64,000 bases of DNA from contig JAFMSR010000015.1 in assembly GCA_022818135.1 (NCBI GenBank), positions 31,805,117-31,869,116 of the forward strand. The letters are read 5' to 3'. Of the stretch, positions 55,480 to 64,000 are shown piece after piece. How positions within the stretch are numbered: the stretch's first letter is position 1; each line of letters begins with the position of its first letter. This stretch comes from Saxidomus purpurata (lineage: Eukaryota; Mollusca; Bivalvia; Venerida; Veneridae). Below the pieces are notes generated by a model. It saw only the letters and a program-made list of their open reading frames with translations, ran no database searches and was not told the DNA's origin. The position numbers and the translations under genes were made by a program.

Positions 55480-56300
55480 GTGCATATTCATGTACAGCAT
55501 CCAAAACAAAGATTATCAGAACTTAACTCTGCTATAAAACCTATTTATAAAGGGAAATCTTCAGATTTTTATGGTTTAAATATTGAGCACTTTCTATATA
55601 GTGATCTGTACGTTCACCAATATTTACTTGAAATTGTTAACGAGATATTAAGGGTAGAATTCCAGACATTCTTAAAGTGGAACGTTTATCGCCCATCTAC
55701 AAAAATAAAGGAATTGGGAGTGATGCAGGGAACTACAGAGGTCCCATTCTGCCAGTAATTTAAGCCATTCTCAAAGGTAAAAAATCCAAAACCTTGTCAG
55801 AACACCAGAACTCATTCCAAGAGGTTTCACTCCTAACACATCTACATGCTGCACTTATTGTTGAAGAAGTAACAATTAAGAAACAGTAAAGATGAAAATC
55901 TACCAACTAACTTACTTTTTCTGGATGCACAAAGTGTGTTTGATGTAGTAGACTATGCCCCGTGTTGTGCCATGTCTTCACCACTGGAGTCCAAGACAAG
56001 CACTGGTCGCTAATTGGAAGTTTACATACAAACTCCCAATGTGTAAAATGGTCAACTGCCAGGTCTGATTCATTCAACATTCAGCTAGGAGTCTGTCAGG
56101 GTGGCATACTTAATGCAGACTTATATAAAGTTTACATTAACCCCCTATTAGCTCGTATAGAACAAATAAACCTGGGAGTGAAGATTGGTAATGTAGTGCT
56201 TGCGTGGATGGTGTCACCGTAAATGCTACACAAAAATCAGCGGACATCGATTCTTTATTGTTGACATGCAGTTATTATCCCTAAGGTGTAGGTCCAGAAC
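55480..56300 (+). pseudogene. Broken LINE reverse-transcriptase relic
   Basis: Frame-shifted pieces read in order as a non-LTR reverse transcriptase. They are KGKSSDFYGLNIEHF (55549 on), a YRPSTK/KNKGIGSDAGNYRG-type segment near 55690, FLDAQSVFDVVDYA (55917 on, the first catalytic Asp region), GVQDKHWSLIGSLHTN (55988 on) and GVCQGGILNADLYKVYIN (56091 on), ending NLGVKIGNV. The YADD-box position reads CVDG, so the second catalytic Asp is lost. Several frameshifts and stops are present, and the endonuclease and 3' tail are not visible. It is a dead 5'-truncated copy. Confidence 0.85.
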
Positions 56301-56427
56301 GGCCCACTTCCAGACCGGACCACTACCACAACAGACCAGTCCAGAACAGCCCAGTACCAGATCAGACCAGTCGAGAATGGCCCACTTTTTAAGTATCATT
56401 GTATTAAGAGCAAAAAAGATTAAAACA

Positions 56428-57112
56428 AAAGGGCCATGATGGCCCTTATAATATCCCTCACCTGAATACAAGTCCACTTGCCTGATGGGTGTGGTCAATT
56501 TTGATCCAAGAGGCATGATTTGAACAAAGTAGGTGCAAGACCATCCGACAATGTTACATGCCAAGTAGGTTTTCCTATAAACATCTTTGTAAAACAAGTG
56601 ACCCTCTGGACGGGGCCAATATTTACCCCAGGGGTATGATTTGAACAAATTTTGAAGAAGTTTACTAGGCAATGCTACATGCTAAATATCTAAGCTCTAG
56701 GCCTTGTGGTTTCAGAGAAGATTTTTCCTGTATAAGCCTATGTAAAATTAAGTGACCCCCTGGGGGTGTCAATTTGACCTGGGGGTCATAATTTGAACAA
56801 TCTTGGTAGAGGTCCACTAGGCAATTCTACATGCCAAATATCTTATATCTAGGTCTTGTGGTTTCAGAGAAGAAGATTTTTTAAGTTTTTCCTATTTGTT
56901 GCCATAGCAACCAGACTTCTGCATGGACTGGAATTCTTTGAACAACTTTGATAGCGCTTCATGCAAGAAACATCCTTGCAAAGTTTTATCCACATTGTCC
57001 CAGTGGTTTCAGAGGAGATGTCGTTTGAAGGAAATGGTGGACAGACGGATGGACTCGAGGACCGATGGAATGCGATCCCAATAGCTCAGTCTGGCACTTT
57101 GTGCACAAGTAT
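56428..57112 (+). mobile_element. GGGCCATGATGGCCC-type repeat with TIR end (copy 1)
   Basis: Starts AAAGGGCCATGATGGCCCTT and CACCTGAATACAAGT. It continues with repeated blocks containing GGTAGAGGTCCACTAGGCAA, AAATATCTAAGCTCTAGGCC-type and GTGGTTTCAGAGAAGA, and ends GATGTCGTTTGAAGGAAATG, a GACGGATGG tract, and CCAATAGCTCAGTCTGGCAC. The same blocks recur between 60.2 and 63.5 kb. No coding capacity. Confidence 0.8.
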
Positions 57113-57283
57113 TTGATAGGAAGAACTGAACCATCTCAGGAACGGTCTATAGCTATAGAGTATTCCTGACCATCTGCAGGACATGATATTCGCTTTTCAT
57201 TTGAAGAACACAGTTATAACTCTATTGAAGAAATGGTAGGCATGTCTGTGAAAACAAGAGCCATGTTAGACATGGCCATCCGT

Positions 57284-57560
57284 CAGCCCGGATAGCTCCA
57301 TCGGTAGAGCACGAAACTTGTAATCTCGGGGTAGCGGGTTCTATTCTCGGGGCTGACCAACTAAAATTACTAACAGTCTTTCGGATGAGACTAAAACCGA
57401 AGTCCCATGTATGGGTGCTATACACCTGGCATGTGTAAGAACCAGGGGTGTCTCTGGAATCGGAATGCTTTCTGTATCTAGCACTATCCCCTGAAACCTA
57501 AAATAACTAACCTCTTCTGGGGGCGTTGGTCATATGGGAAACCGGTACCAAAGATAAAGC
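57284..57560 (+). mobile_element. tRNA-derived SINE with conserved body
   Basis: 57284-57357 folds like a tRNA: GTCAGCC pairs with GGCTGAC as a 7-bp acceptor stem, TAGCTCCATCGGTAGAGC is a canonical D-arm/A box, the anticodon loop is CTTGTAA (TGT), and CGGGTTCTATTCTCG is a B-box-like T arm. The anticodon and T stems have mismatches and there is no sign of a real tRNA gene. The body that follows (CTTTCGGATGAGACTAAAAC-CGAAGTCCC) resembles the conserved core of invertebrate SINEs. Confidence 0.75.
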
Positions 57561-57580
57561 CCTAATATACGATACATGGC

Positions 57581-59298
57581 CATCCCCCCGCCTAGTACTC
57601 TTTCTATGACCAAGAAATTTGAGGTGAGAGGAATGGACATGGTATAGCTCCTAATTTAATAAAATATTAGTATTTGGAGGGGTATAATTAGGCAAGGTAC
57701 AGGTATGGTTCTTGGGCATGTACTTACCATCATTGTGCTCAATCACTGTATGATGTTTCAAGTACTTCCCCTCAGTACTTAAGATTCTGCTCTTTCCAAG
57801 ATAAATCAATAAAGGGTGACAATAAAAAAAAACACAAGAAGTTATTGTCCTTGGGCACTGCAATTCCCCTGTGTGTCCTTTCTCATTATTTGAAATTTGA
57901 AGGAATTTCCTTCAGTACTTTTCGAGTTATGCTCAAGAAAAGAAAATGTAAACAAGATCTGTCAGTAGGACAGTGCGCTTGACTTTTTAGTGCTTGTCTA
58001 TAAAACAAAACTTTGACAGTTAAGGGCACACAAGACTTTAACTAGGAATTTCTAAGTACAAATCAAGAAACATTTTCACAGAGTTATCTTCTCTTGCTTA
58101 CAGATAGGTCTCATGATGGTACATAAGTACTCCAACTTTCAAAGTAATATCTCAAATGGTTAAGTCAACAAGTGGACAAGAATGAAAATTTTAACTGAGT
58201 TTCTAAGTCAAAAAGGGCCATAATTCAAATAAAATCCTTGACAGAATTACCTTCTCCTGCCCATGTTTTGGGATCATGATGGTTTACAAGTATTCCAACT
58301 TTCAAATTAATATCTCAAACAGTTTAGTCAAAAAGTGGACTGGTACGAAAAACTTAACCAAGATTCTAAGTCGATAAAGGGCCTGAATTTTTAAAAAAAT
58401 CCCTGACAGAGTTACCTTCTCTTGTCTACAGATGGGGGTAATGATGTAAACGAGCATTCAAAGTTTCAAAACAACATCCCAAAGGGTTAAGGCAATAAGT
58501 GGATTTTACCCATATGCAATGTATTTTCTAAGTAAAAAAGGGCCATAATTCTGTCAAAAACCTTGACAGAGTTATGTACTCTTGTCTGTTGATGTAGGTC
58601 ATGATGGTAAACAAGTATGGTTAGTTTCAAAGCAATACCTCCAATGGTTTTGAAATAAAGTGAGGTGGTACGAAAAACTTAACCAAGCTCAATACACTTT
58701 CTAAGTCAAAAAAGGGCCATAATTCTGTCAAAAACCTTGACAGAGTTATGTACTCTTGTCTGTAGATGGAGGTTATGATGGTAAACAAGTATGGTAAGTT
58801 TCAAAGCCATACCTCTAATACTTTTGAAATAAAGTGGGGTGGTACGAAAAACTTAACCAAGGTTTGACACCAACGCTGACGGCGGGGCGAGTAGGATAGC
58901 TCCCCTTTTCATCGAAAAGTCGAGCTAAAAAGGGGGATAATTCAAAAACTGGGCAAGGACAGTTAAGATTCTTGGGTACTGCACTTCCCCCAATTGTGCT
59001 CTATCACTTTAGTAAGTTTCAAGTAATTCCCTTTAGTACTTTTGGAGTTATGCTCCGGACAAGAAAAATCAAGAAAATGTAACAAAGGGGAATAATTCAA
59101 ACATAAGGTAAGGTAGAGTTATGGTTTTTAGGCACTGCACTACCTCTCAATGTCCTCTGTCTGTATGTAAAGTTTTAAGTAATTCCATTCAGTACTTTTG
59201 GTGTTATGCTCTGGACAAAACTGTGACAGACGGACGGACGGAAAGACGGATAGACTGAGCCTGTTACTATATCCCCTCAGCCAAGGCGGGGGGATAAT
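57581..59298. mobile_element. Element with ATCCCCCCGCCT ends, interrupted by another element
   Basis: The left end CCATCCCCCCGCCTAGTACT and right end CAAGGCGGGGGGATAATAAA are inverted. The core repeats a block with TGTGCTC-TATCACT, TTCAAGTA-TTCC and AGTACTTTTGGAGTTATGCT at about 57720, 57855, 58980 and 59140. A GACGGACGG tract lies inside the right end. The block pattern is broken by a different element at about 57951-58929, after which it resumes. Confidence 0.65.
57951..58929 (+). mobile_element. Nested element with ~165-175-bp tandem core
   Basis: Begins near AACAAGATCTGTCAGTAGGA and ends GACGGCGGGGCGAGTAGGAT-AGCTCC...AAAAGTCGAGCTAAAAA. The core units contain AAGGGCCATAATTC and GACAGAGTTA, and are spaced at about 58213, 58377, 58538 and 58712. 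The flanks on both sides belong to the surrounding ATCCCCCCGCC-ended element, so this one inserted later. Confidence 0.65.
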
Positions 59299-60198
59299 AA
59301 AAGTCAAAAAAATGTATTACTTATCTTTATTATAATATGAGTAACATTGTATTTGCAAAAAACAGATGAAACAAAACATTAAATGATTATACGATCCCAA
59401 ATGTTAAAAGTACAATCACTGATAACTACGTATGTCCTATTCAACAGAGTTTGCAGTAGGATACCAAACGGTCAATGTTAAAGGCACCCTTATTACACAA
59501 TGTCCATTTCAACAGCTTTGTGCATGGCAAACCTTGTTGTTAAGACTACAACAGACTTTGAAGATATTTCAAAATCATTTTTTGCATGTTTAAGTCACCA
59601 GTCACAAAAAACTGGTAAATAACGATGTATCACCCCAGATGTGATGCATGACACTAGCTTGGTTATGGGCAACAACTGTATGAAATTATTTCAAAATCAG
59701 TAATTATGCATGTTAAAGTATTGGCATAATGCTCTACATTACAGATTTCAAGCCACAAGTGTGACCTTGACTTTAAAACATGACTTTTAAACTATGGGTG
59801 TGGTACCTACCACACCTTTGTGTTCTGTGCAACAACTGCGTTAAATGTTATTAGAAAATGGTACATGCATCTAAAAGTTGCAGCCAGGACACAGTCATGT
59901 GGGCAGAAACAAACATTTAGTCCCTAATGGTCTCTATTGGTTGGCAACTAAAAGCTGAACAGATGAAAGTACACACTTACAGGATATCATACTTGTTAGA
60001 AAGCCAAATTAACAGATTTGATGAAACAAAATTGGGTTGTTTCCCTTGCATGTAATAATTACAGACTTATTGACAATTTCTGGTATTTAAAATATTCTCT
60101 GGTCTTTGATCCAGTGAGAGTTTATCATGGTGGACAGTCTATTAGTATTATACATTGTTTTGTATTCATCTTTTTATTTCCAAGTTGCCTATTTTGTT
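59299..60198. other. Intergenic stretch, nothing identified
   Basis: AT-rich; no coding block or repeat with recognisable ends was seen. Confidence 0.4.
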
Positions 60199-60598
60199 AA
60201 AAACAAGAGGGCCATTATGGCCCTATATCACGCATATATGACACCAATTGGCTATAATACAAGGTCATCAATAGCAGAAAGGGTAAATTTTGTCCTGGGG
60301 GACATGATTTGAGCATTCTTGGTAGAGGTCCACTGGTCCACGTTAGAAATACATGCCAAATACTTGTGGTTTCAGAAATAAAGATTTTTAACCTTTTTCG
60401 TATATAAGTCTTTGTAAAATCCAGAGGCCTGTTGGCAGGGTCAATTTTGCACCAGAGTTCACAATTTGAGCAATCTTAGTAGACTACTAGGCAATGCTAC
60501 TAGGAAGTGCCACACGCTAAATATCCAAGGTCTAGGCCTTGTGAATTCTTCTGAAGAAGCTTTTTTAAGTTTCTCCTTCATATAATTAGGCCTATCCA

Positions 60599-60672
60599 GG
60601 GTTGATCGCAAAACTATTGTAATTATCTGCTTCTATTTTTATATGCAGATACAATAGTTTCATGATCAACCC
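60599..60672. repeat. Hairpin-forming inverted repeat
   Basis: GGGTTGATCGCAAAACTATT-GTAATTATCTGC (60599-60630) pairs with GCAGATACAATAGTTTCATG-ATCAACCC (60645-60672) with a few mismatches and a 14-base loop. It interrupts the surrounding repeat block and may be a tiny foldback insertion. Confidence 0.75.
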
Positions 60673-61462
60673 TCACTATATAAAATCAAGAGGGCCAACA
60701 TGGCCCTTTATTGCTTACCTGGCTACCATTGGCTATATTACCAGGTCATCAATAGCAATAAGGGTCAATTTTGTCCTTGGGGACATGATTTGAGCACTCT
60801 TGGAAGAGGTCCACTAGACTATAATACATGCCAAATATCTAAGCTCTAGGCCTCGTGGTTTCAGAGATAAAGGTGTTTAAAGTTTTTCCTAAATAAACCT
60901 AGGTAAAATCAAGAGACGCCCAGGAGGGTCAATTTTGAGCCAGTGGTCATAATTTGAAACAATCTTAGTAGAGGTCCACTAGGCAATGCAACATATCTAA
61001 AACTCTAAGCTCTCAGTCTTGTCGCTTTAGAGAAGAATATGTTTTAAGTTTTTCCTAGTTTTTCCTACATAAGCATACATAAAAACAAAACTATATTGCT
61101 CACCTGACTACCAATTGCTACAATACAAGGGGTCATAACTTAAACATAATTCGTAGAGGTCCACTACACAATGCTTAGTAACATTCCAAATTTAAGCTCT
61201 GCCAGTGGGTCTTGTTTTTTTTCTAAATTTCCCTAGATAAGCCTATGTGAAATGAAGTGACCTCCCACCCCTCCCGGGAAGGGTTAATTTTGACGTAGGG
61301 GTCATGATTTGAACAATCTTAGTAAAGGCCAACTAGGCATTGCTTCTTGCTAAATATTTCAGCCTTAGGCCTTGTGGTTTCAGAAAAGAAGATTTTTTAA
61401 GTTTTTCAAATTAGTTAGTTTATACTAATTTATTTTAGCTCGATTGTAAAGAAAGCTTGCAG

Positions 61463-61608
61463 CTTATTGAGTCACTCTTGAGTCCCCTTCCTGGAAAAAC
61501 CAGTACTGGTGTCATGCGAGGAGGTACAGCCGTGACTCCAGTGGGACTGGAACCTGCAACCTCCGGGATGAGTTGCAGACACCTTAACCTCTACACCACC
61601 GCTTCCTA
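61463..61608 (-). mobile_element. tRNA-derived SINE (copy 2, reverse)
   Basis: Reverse complement reads AAGCGGTGGTGTAGAGGTTA-AGGTG, then CCGGAGGTTGCAGGTTCCAG-TCCCACTGG, then CAGTACTGGTTTTTCCAGGA and GAGTGACTC. Same order as the copy at 42226, with a better-kept B box (GGTTCCAGTCC). Confidence 0.75.
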
Positions 61609-62334
61609 TTTGTTGCCATAGCATCCAGAGTTTTGCATACAATAGAAATCTTTCAACAGCTGTGATAGAGCTTCATGCAATTTTCATCAACATTGGCCCA
61701 GTGGTTTCAGAGGAGATGTCGTTTGAAGAAAATGGTGAACGGACGGACGGACGGATGACTGACTCCGAATGTCAGGTGATCCCAATAGCTCAGTCTGGCA
61801 CTTTGTGGCAGGTGAGCTAGCATGTGACCCCTGAGCGGGGTCAAATTTGACCCCGAGTTCATAATTTTAACAATCTTGGTAGAGGTCCACTAGGAAATCC
61901 CGCATGCTAAATATCTAAAGCTCTAAGCTTTGCAGTTTCAGATGAAAGGATTTTTAAAGTTTTTCCTACATAAGCCTAAAAACAAGTGACCCCTGGTTGG
62001 GGTTAATTTGACCCAGGGGTCATAATTTGAATTATTTGGTCGAGGTCCACTAGATTATGCCACATGCCAAATATTTAAGCTCTAGGCCTTCCTGTTCTTG
62101 GGAAGAAGATTTTAAAAGTTTTTCCTTTCCGTATGCACATCCTTGCCAAGTATCACAGAGTGTTTCTGCATGGAATGGGATCCTAATTCAATTTTGACCC
62201 TGGGCTCATAATTATTTGAATAATCTTGGTAGAGGTCCAATATTAAGACCATCAGGCCTTGATTTCAGACCAAATATTTCGGAACCAAATGGCCCATTTT
62301 ATAGTTAATAAATCTCATTATTATATTGATTGGA

Positions 62335-62618
62335 TATGAAGCATGATAAAGTTACAGTCCGTACACAAATGTATGTATATATACAGGATACCTTTAAACT
62401 CTACGTGTGACCTTTACCTTGAGGTGGGGACATGTGCCTCGCACACGACATGTCATCTTGATGTGCTCAACATTTGTGACAAGTTATCTTAAAATCCTTT
62501 AATGCATAACAAATGAACAGCCCCAACATGTAATGTAAGGACAGACACATGGACTGACAGAAGGACGGATAGGAGGAATGGTGTGATTTTAATATGCCCA
62601 CCTTTGGGGGCATAAAAA
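62335..62618 (-). mobile_element. Short reverse copy of the TGCCCCC-ended pearl-like element
   Basis: Reads, on the minus strand, TTTATGCCCCCAAAGGTGGG, CATATTAAAATCACACC, a degraded CCGTC tract, then TTAAAATAACTTGTCACAAA-type and GTGACTTTATC words that match one unit of the element at 33348-34400. Only about one core unit remains. Confidence 0.75.
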
Positions 62619-62639
62619 GCAATGTGAAATATGGTGTGA

Positions 62640-63900
62640 AAGTGATAATTGTATACTATCTTAGAAAAGTAGAGTGTATCTTTTATGCACATTCCACTTT
62701 CTATTAAACACTGTTTCTTAGTCCAGTCTAACATTTTGTTGATTTCAACACTCTTAGTGGAGGCCCTCTAAACAAGGCTACATGCCAAATATTTAAGTCT
62801 TAGAGCTTCACGCAAGGAACATCCCTGTCATTTTTCATCAACATTCAGTTTCAGAGATGTCGTTTGAAGGAAACGTTTGATGGACAGATAGATGACGTAC
62901 TACAGACAGTGAGCGATCCTGATGGCTAAAAAGAGGGCCATAATGGTCCTAAATTGCTCACCTGAATATAAGTACACTTGCCTGGTGGGTGTGGTCAATT
63001 TTGACTCAAGAGGCATGCATGATTTGAACAAACTTTATAGAGGTCTACTAGGCAATTCTTCATGCTAAATATCTAAGCTCTAGGCCCTGTGATTTCAGAG
63101 AAGAAAATTTTAAATGTTTTTCCTATATAAGCCTATGTAAAACCAAGTGAGTCCCCTGGTTGACCCAGGGGTCATAACTGAACAATTTTGGTAGAGGTCC
63201 ACTAAATAAATTCTACATGCCAAATATCTAAGCTCTAGGCCTTGTGGTTTCAGAGAAGAAGATATTTAAGTTTTTCCTTTATAAGCCTTCGTAAAACAAA
63301 GTGATCCCCTGTGCTGGGTCAATTTTTCTCCAGGGGTCATAATTGTATCATTAACATTGGCCCAGTGGTTTCAGAGGAGATATCTTTGAATCAAAATGAT
63401 GACGGACGATGGACATACTCACAAGACGGACTTTGTGATGTTGTCCCTGTGATCTTTCTTTAATTTTTTTTAACCCCACAATACAATTTTTTAACCCCAC
63501 AATACCATTTTTGACCCCTTAATAAAGGATTGAACTGAAACAACTTCATAATCCTAAGTTGTACTCAAACCCTAACCCCCTAATGTATACTGGGCATGTA
63601 CGAAAGACAGACGAAGGACAATCATCTATCCTAAAAGCTCACCCTGGCAAAGCCAGTTGAGCTAAAAAACAAGTCTTAAAAATGCCCTGAGCAATACTGT
63701 GTCAAACTGATAATCTTAGGCCAAAGTTAAAATGAGAACATTCATTAAAGTTGTATACAATCTTTTATAGCTGCATACTTAGAAAAGTGCATCTTTTATG
63801 CACACACCACTTTCTATTAACACAGTATAATAATATTGTTGACTTTGATAAATTAATAATATTGTTGATTTTGACAAATAAAGATTCAAAAATATATATT
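62640..63900. repeat. Further repeat copies and a TIR-type end
   Basis: 62932-63450 is another GGGCCATAATGGTCC-started copy with the same internal blocks, ending near GACGGACGATGGAC. 63635-63668 reads AGCTCACCCTGGCAAAGCCA-GTTGAGCTAAAA, an inverted end of a related element. TCTTTTATGCACA...CCACTTTCTATTAA occurs at about 62679 and 63791 as a direct repeat about 1.1 kb apart. Confidence 0.65.
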
Positions 63901-64000
63901 CTGTTTGTCCGAACTTCGTTTTAACTGGCACTTTAACTGTCAGTCCAGTTGGCCTCAGTGATGTTATAACTATCTGAAAATACAAAGACACAAGGAAATC

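Larger units (their letters stand above)
60199..62110 (+). repeat. Cluster of GGGCCATNATGGCCC-family copies
   Basis: Partial copies start at about 60207 (GAGGGCCATTATGGCCCTAT) and 60688 (GAGGGCCAACATGGCCCTTT). Blocks with AGAGGTCCACTAGGCAATGC, TAAGCTCTAGGCC and GTGGTTTCAGAGAAG recur near 60330, 60490, 60810, 60960, 61150, 61330, 61890 and 62050. A TIR-type right end lies at 61778-61820 (CCAATAGCTCAGTCTGGCAC). A hairpin (60599-60672) and a SINE (61463-61608) are inserted within. Confidence 0.8.

Noticed and set aside
56200..56672. ORFs with Cys/Trp-rich translation downstream of the LINE relic
   Set aside because: The region is a short CCAGACCAG-type direct repeat followed by the GGGCCATGATGGCCC element; the ORFs follow repeat composition.
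57284..57357. Functional tRNA-Thr (TGT) gene
   Set aside because: Mismatches in the anticodon and T stems and a SINE core directly downstream point to a retroposon head.
1..64000. Operon, phage, CRISPR or other prokaryotic systems
   Set aside because: GT/AG introns, a metazoan SH3-DH-PH protein and SINE/LINE/MITE content show eukaryotic nuclear DNA; no repeat-spacer array or compact gene cluster is present.

Overview
This window is animal nuclear DNA: AT-rich, with long introns bounded by GT/AG, and full of short interspersed repeats. The repeats have a strong bivalve-mollusc flavour (AGCTCACCTG-ended elements, GGGCCATNATGGCCC palindromes, TGCCCCCGAAG-ended elements with CCGTCCGTC tracts and ~170-bp tandem cores, tRNA-derived SINEs). 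I infer a bivalve, perhaps a clam-like heterodont; the species cannot be read from the sequence. No bacterial, plasmid or CRISPR feature is present.

One protein-coding gene can be supported, on the + strand from about 4.3 kb to 53.5 kb. It encodes a Rho-family guanine-nucleotide exchange factor of the Asef/collybistin group (ARHGEF4, ARHGEF9, SPATA13), with the diagnostic order SH3 - DH (RhoGEF) - PH. I placed 18 coding exons by splice sites and reading phase. Exons 30917-31103 through 50806-50966 form a shared part of 721 codons with unbroken phase. Two mutually exclusive N-terminal routes lead into it. Route A is a small ATG exon (about 4347-4385), exon 19537-19696 and the large exon 23567-25326, giving about 1374 aa. 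Route B is a single large first coding exon, 28513-30171, with its own ATG and an in-frame stop just upstream, giving about 1274 aa. Both routes end in phase 0 and fit the acceptor at 30917. The 3' UTR is about 2.5 kb, contains a 50-bp tandem repeat, and probably ends after the AATAAA at 53455.

Layout: 1-2.6 kb, nothing recognisable. 2.6-4.4 kb, possible promoter and 5' exon, plus a TTAA-flanked MITE (3021-3426). 4.4-19.5 kb, a giant intron holding a 1.3-kb TTCATGA-rich element (8539-9857). 19.5-31 kb, the alternative N-terminal exons and a 48-bp minisatellite. 31-44 kb, linker exons between a pearl-like repeat (33348-34400), a 16-bp minisatellite (36233-36765), a foldback MITE (38654-38933) and a SINE (42226). 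44.5-51 kb, the SH3-DH-PH exons. 51-53.5 kb, 3' UTR. 53.5-64 kb, intergenic repeats: a broken LINE reverse transcriptase (55480-56300), a tRNA-derived SINE, nested tandem-core elements and many copies of one TIR-ended family.

I see no novel multi-gene system. The points most worth a second look are the alternative N-terminal exons and their possible common origin, two perfect 14-3-3 consensus motifs in the disordered region, and the recurring design of terminal inverted repeat plus CCGTCCGTC tract plus ~150-170-bp tandem core across unrelated-looking repeat families.
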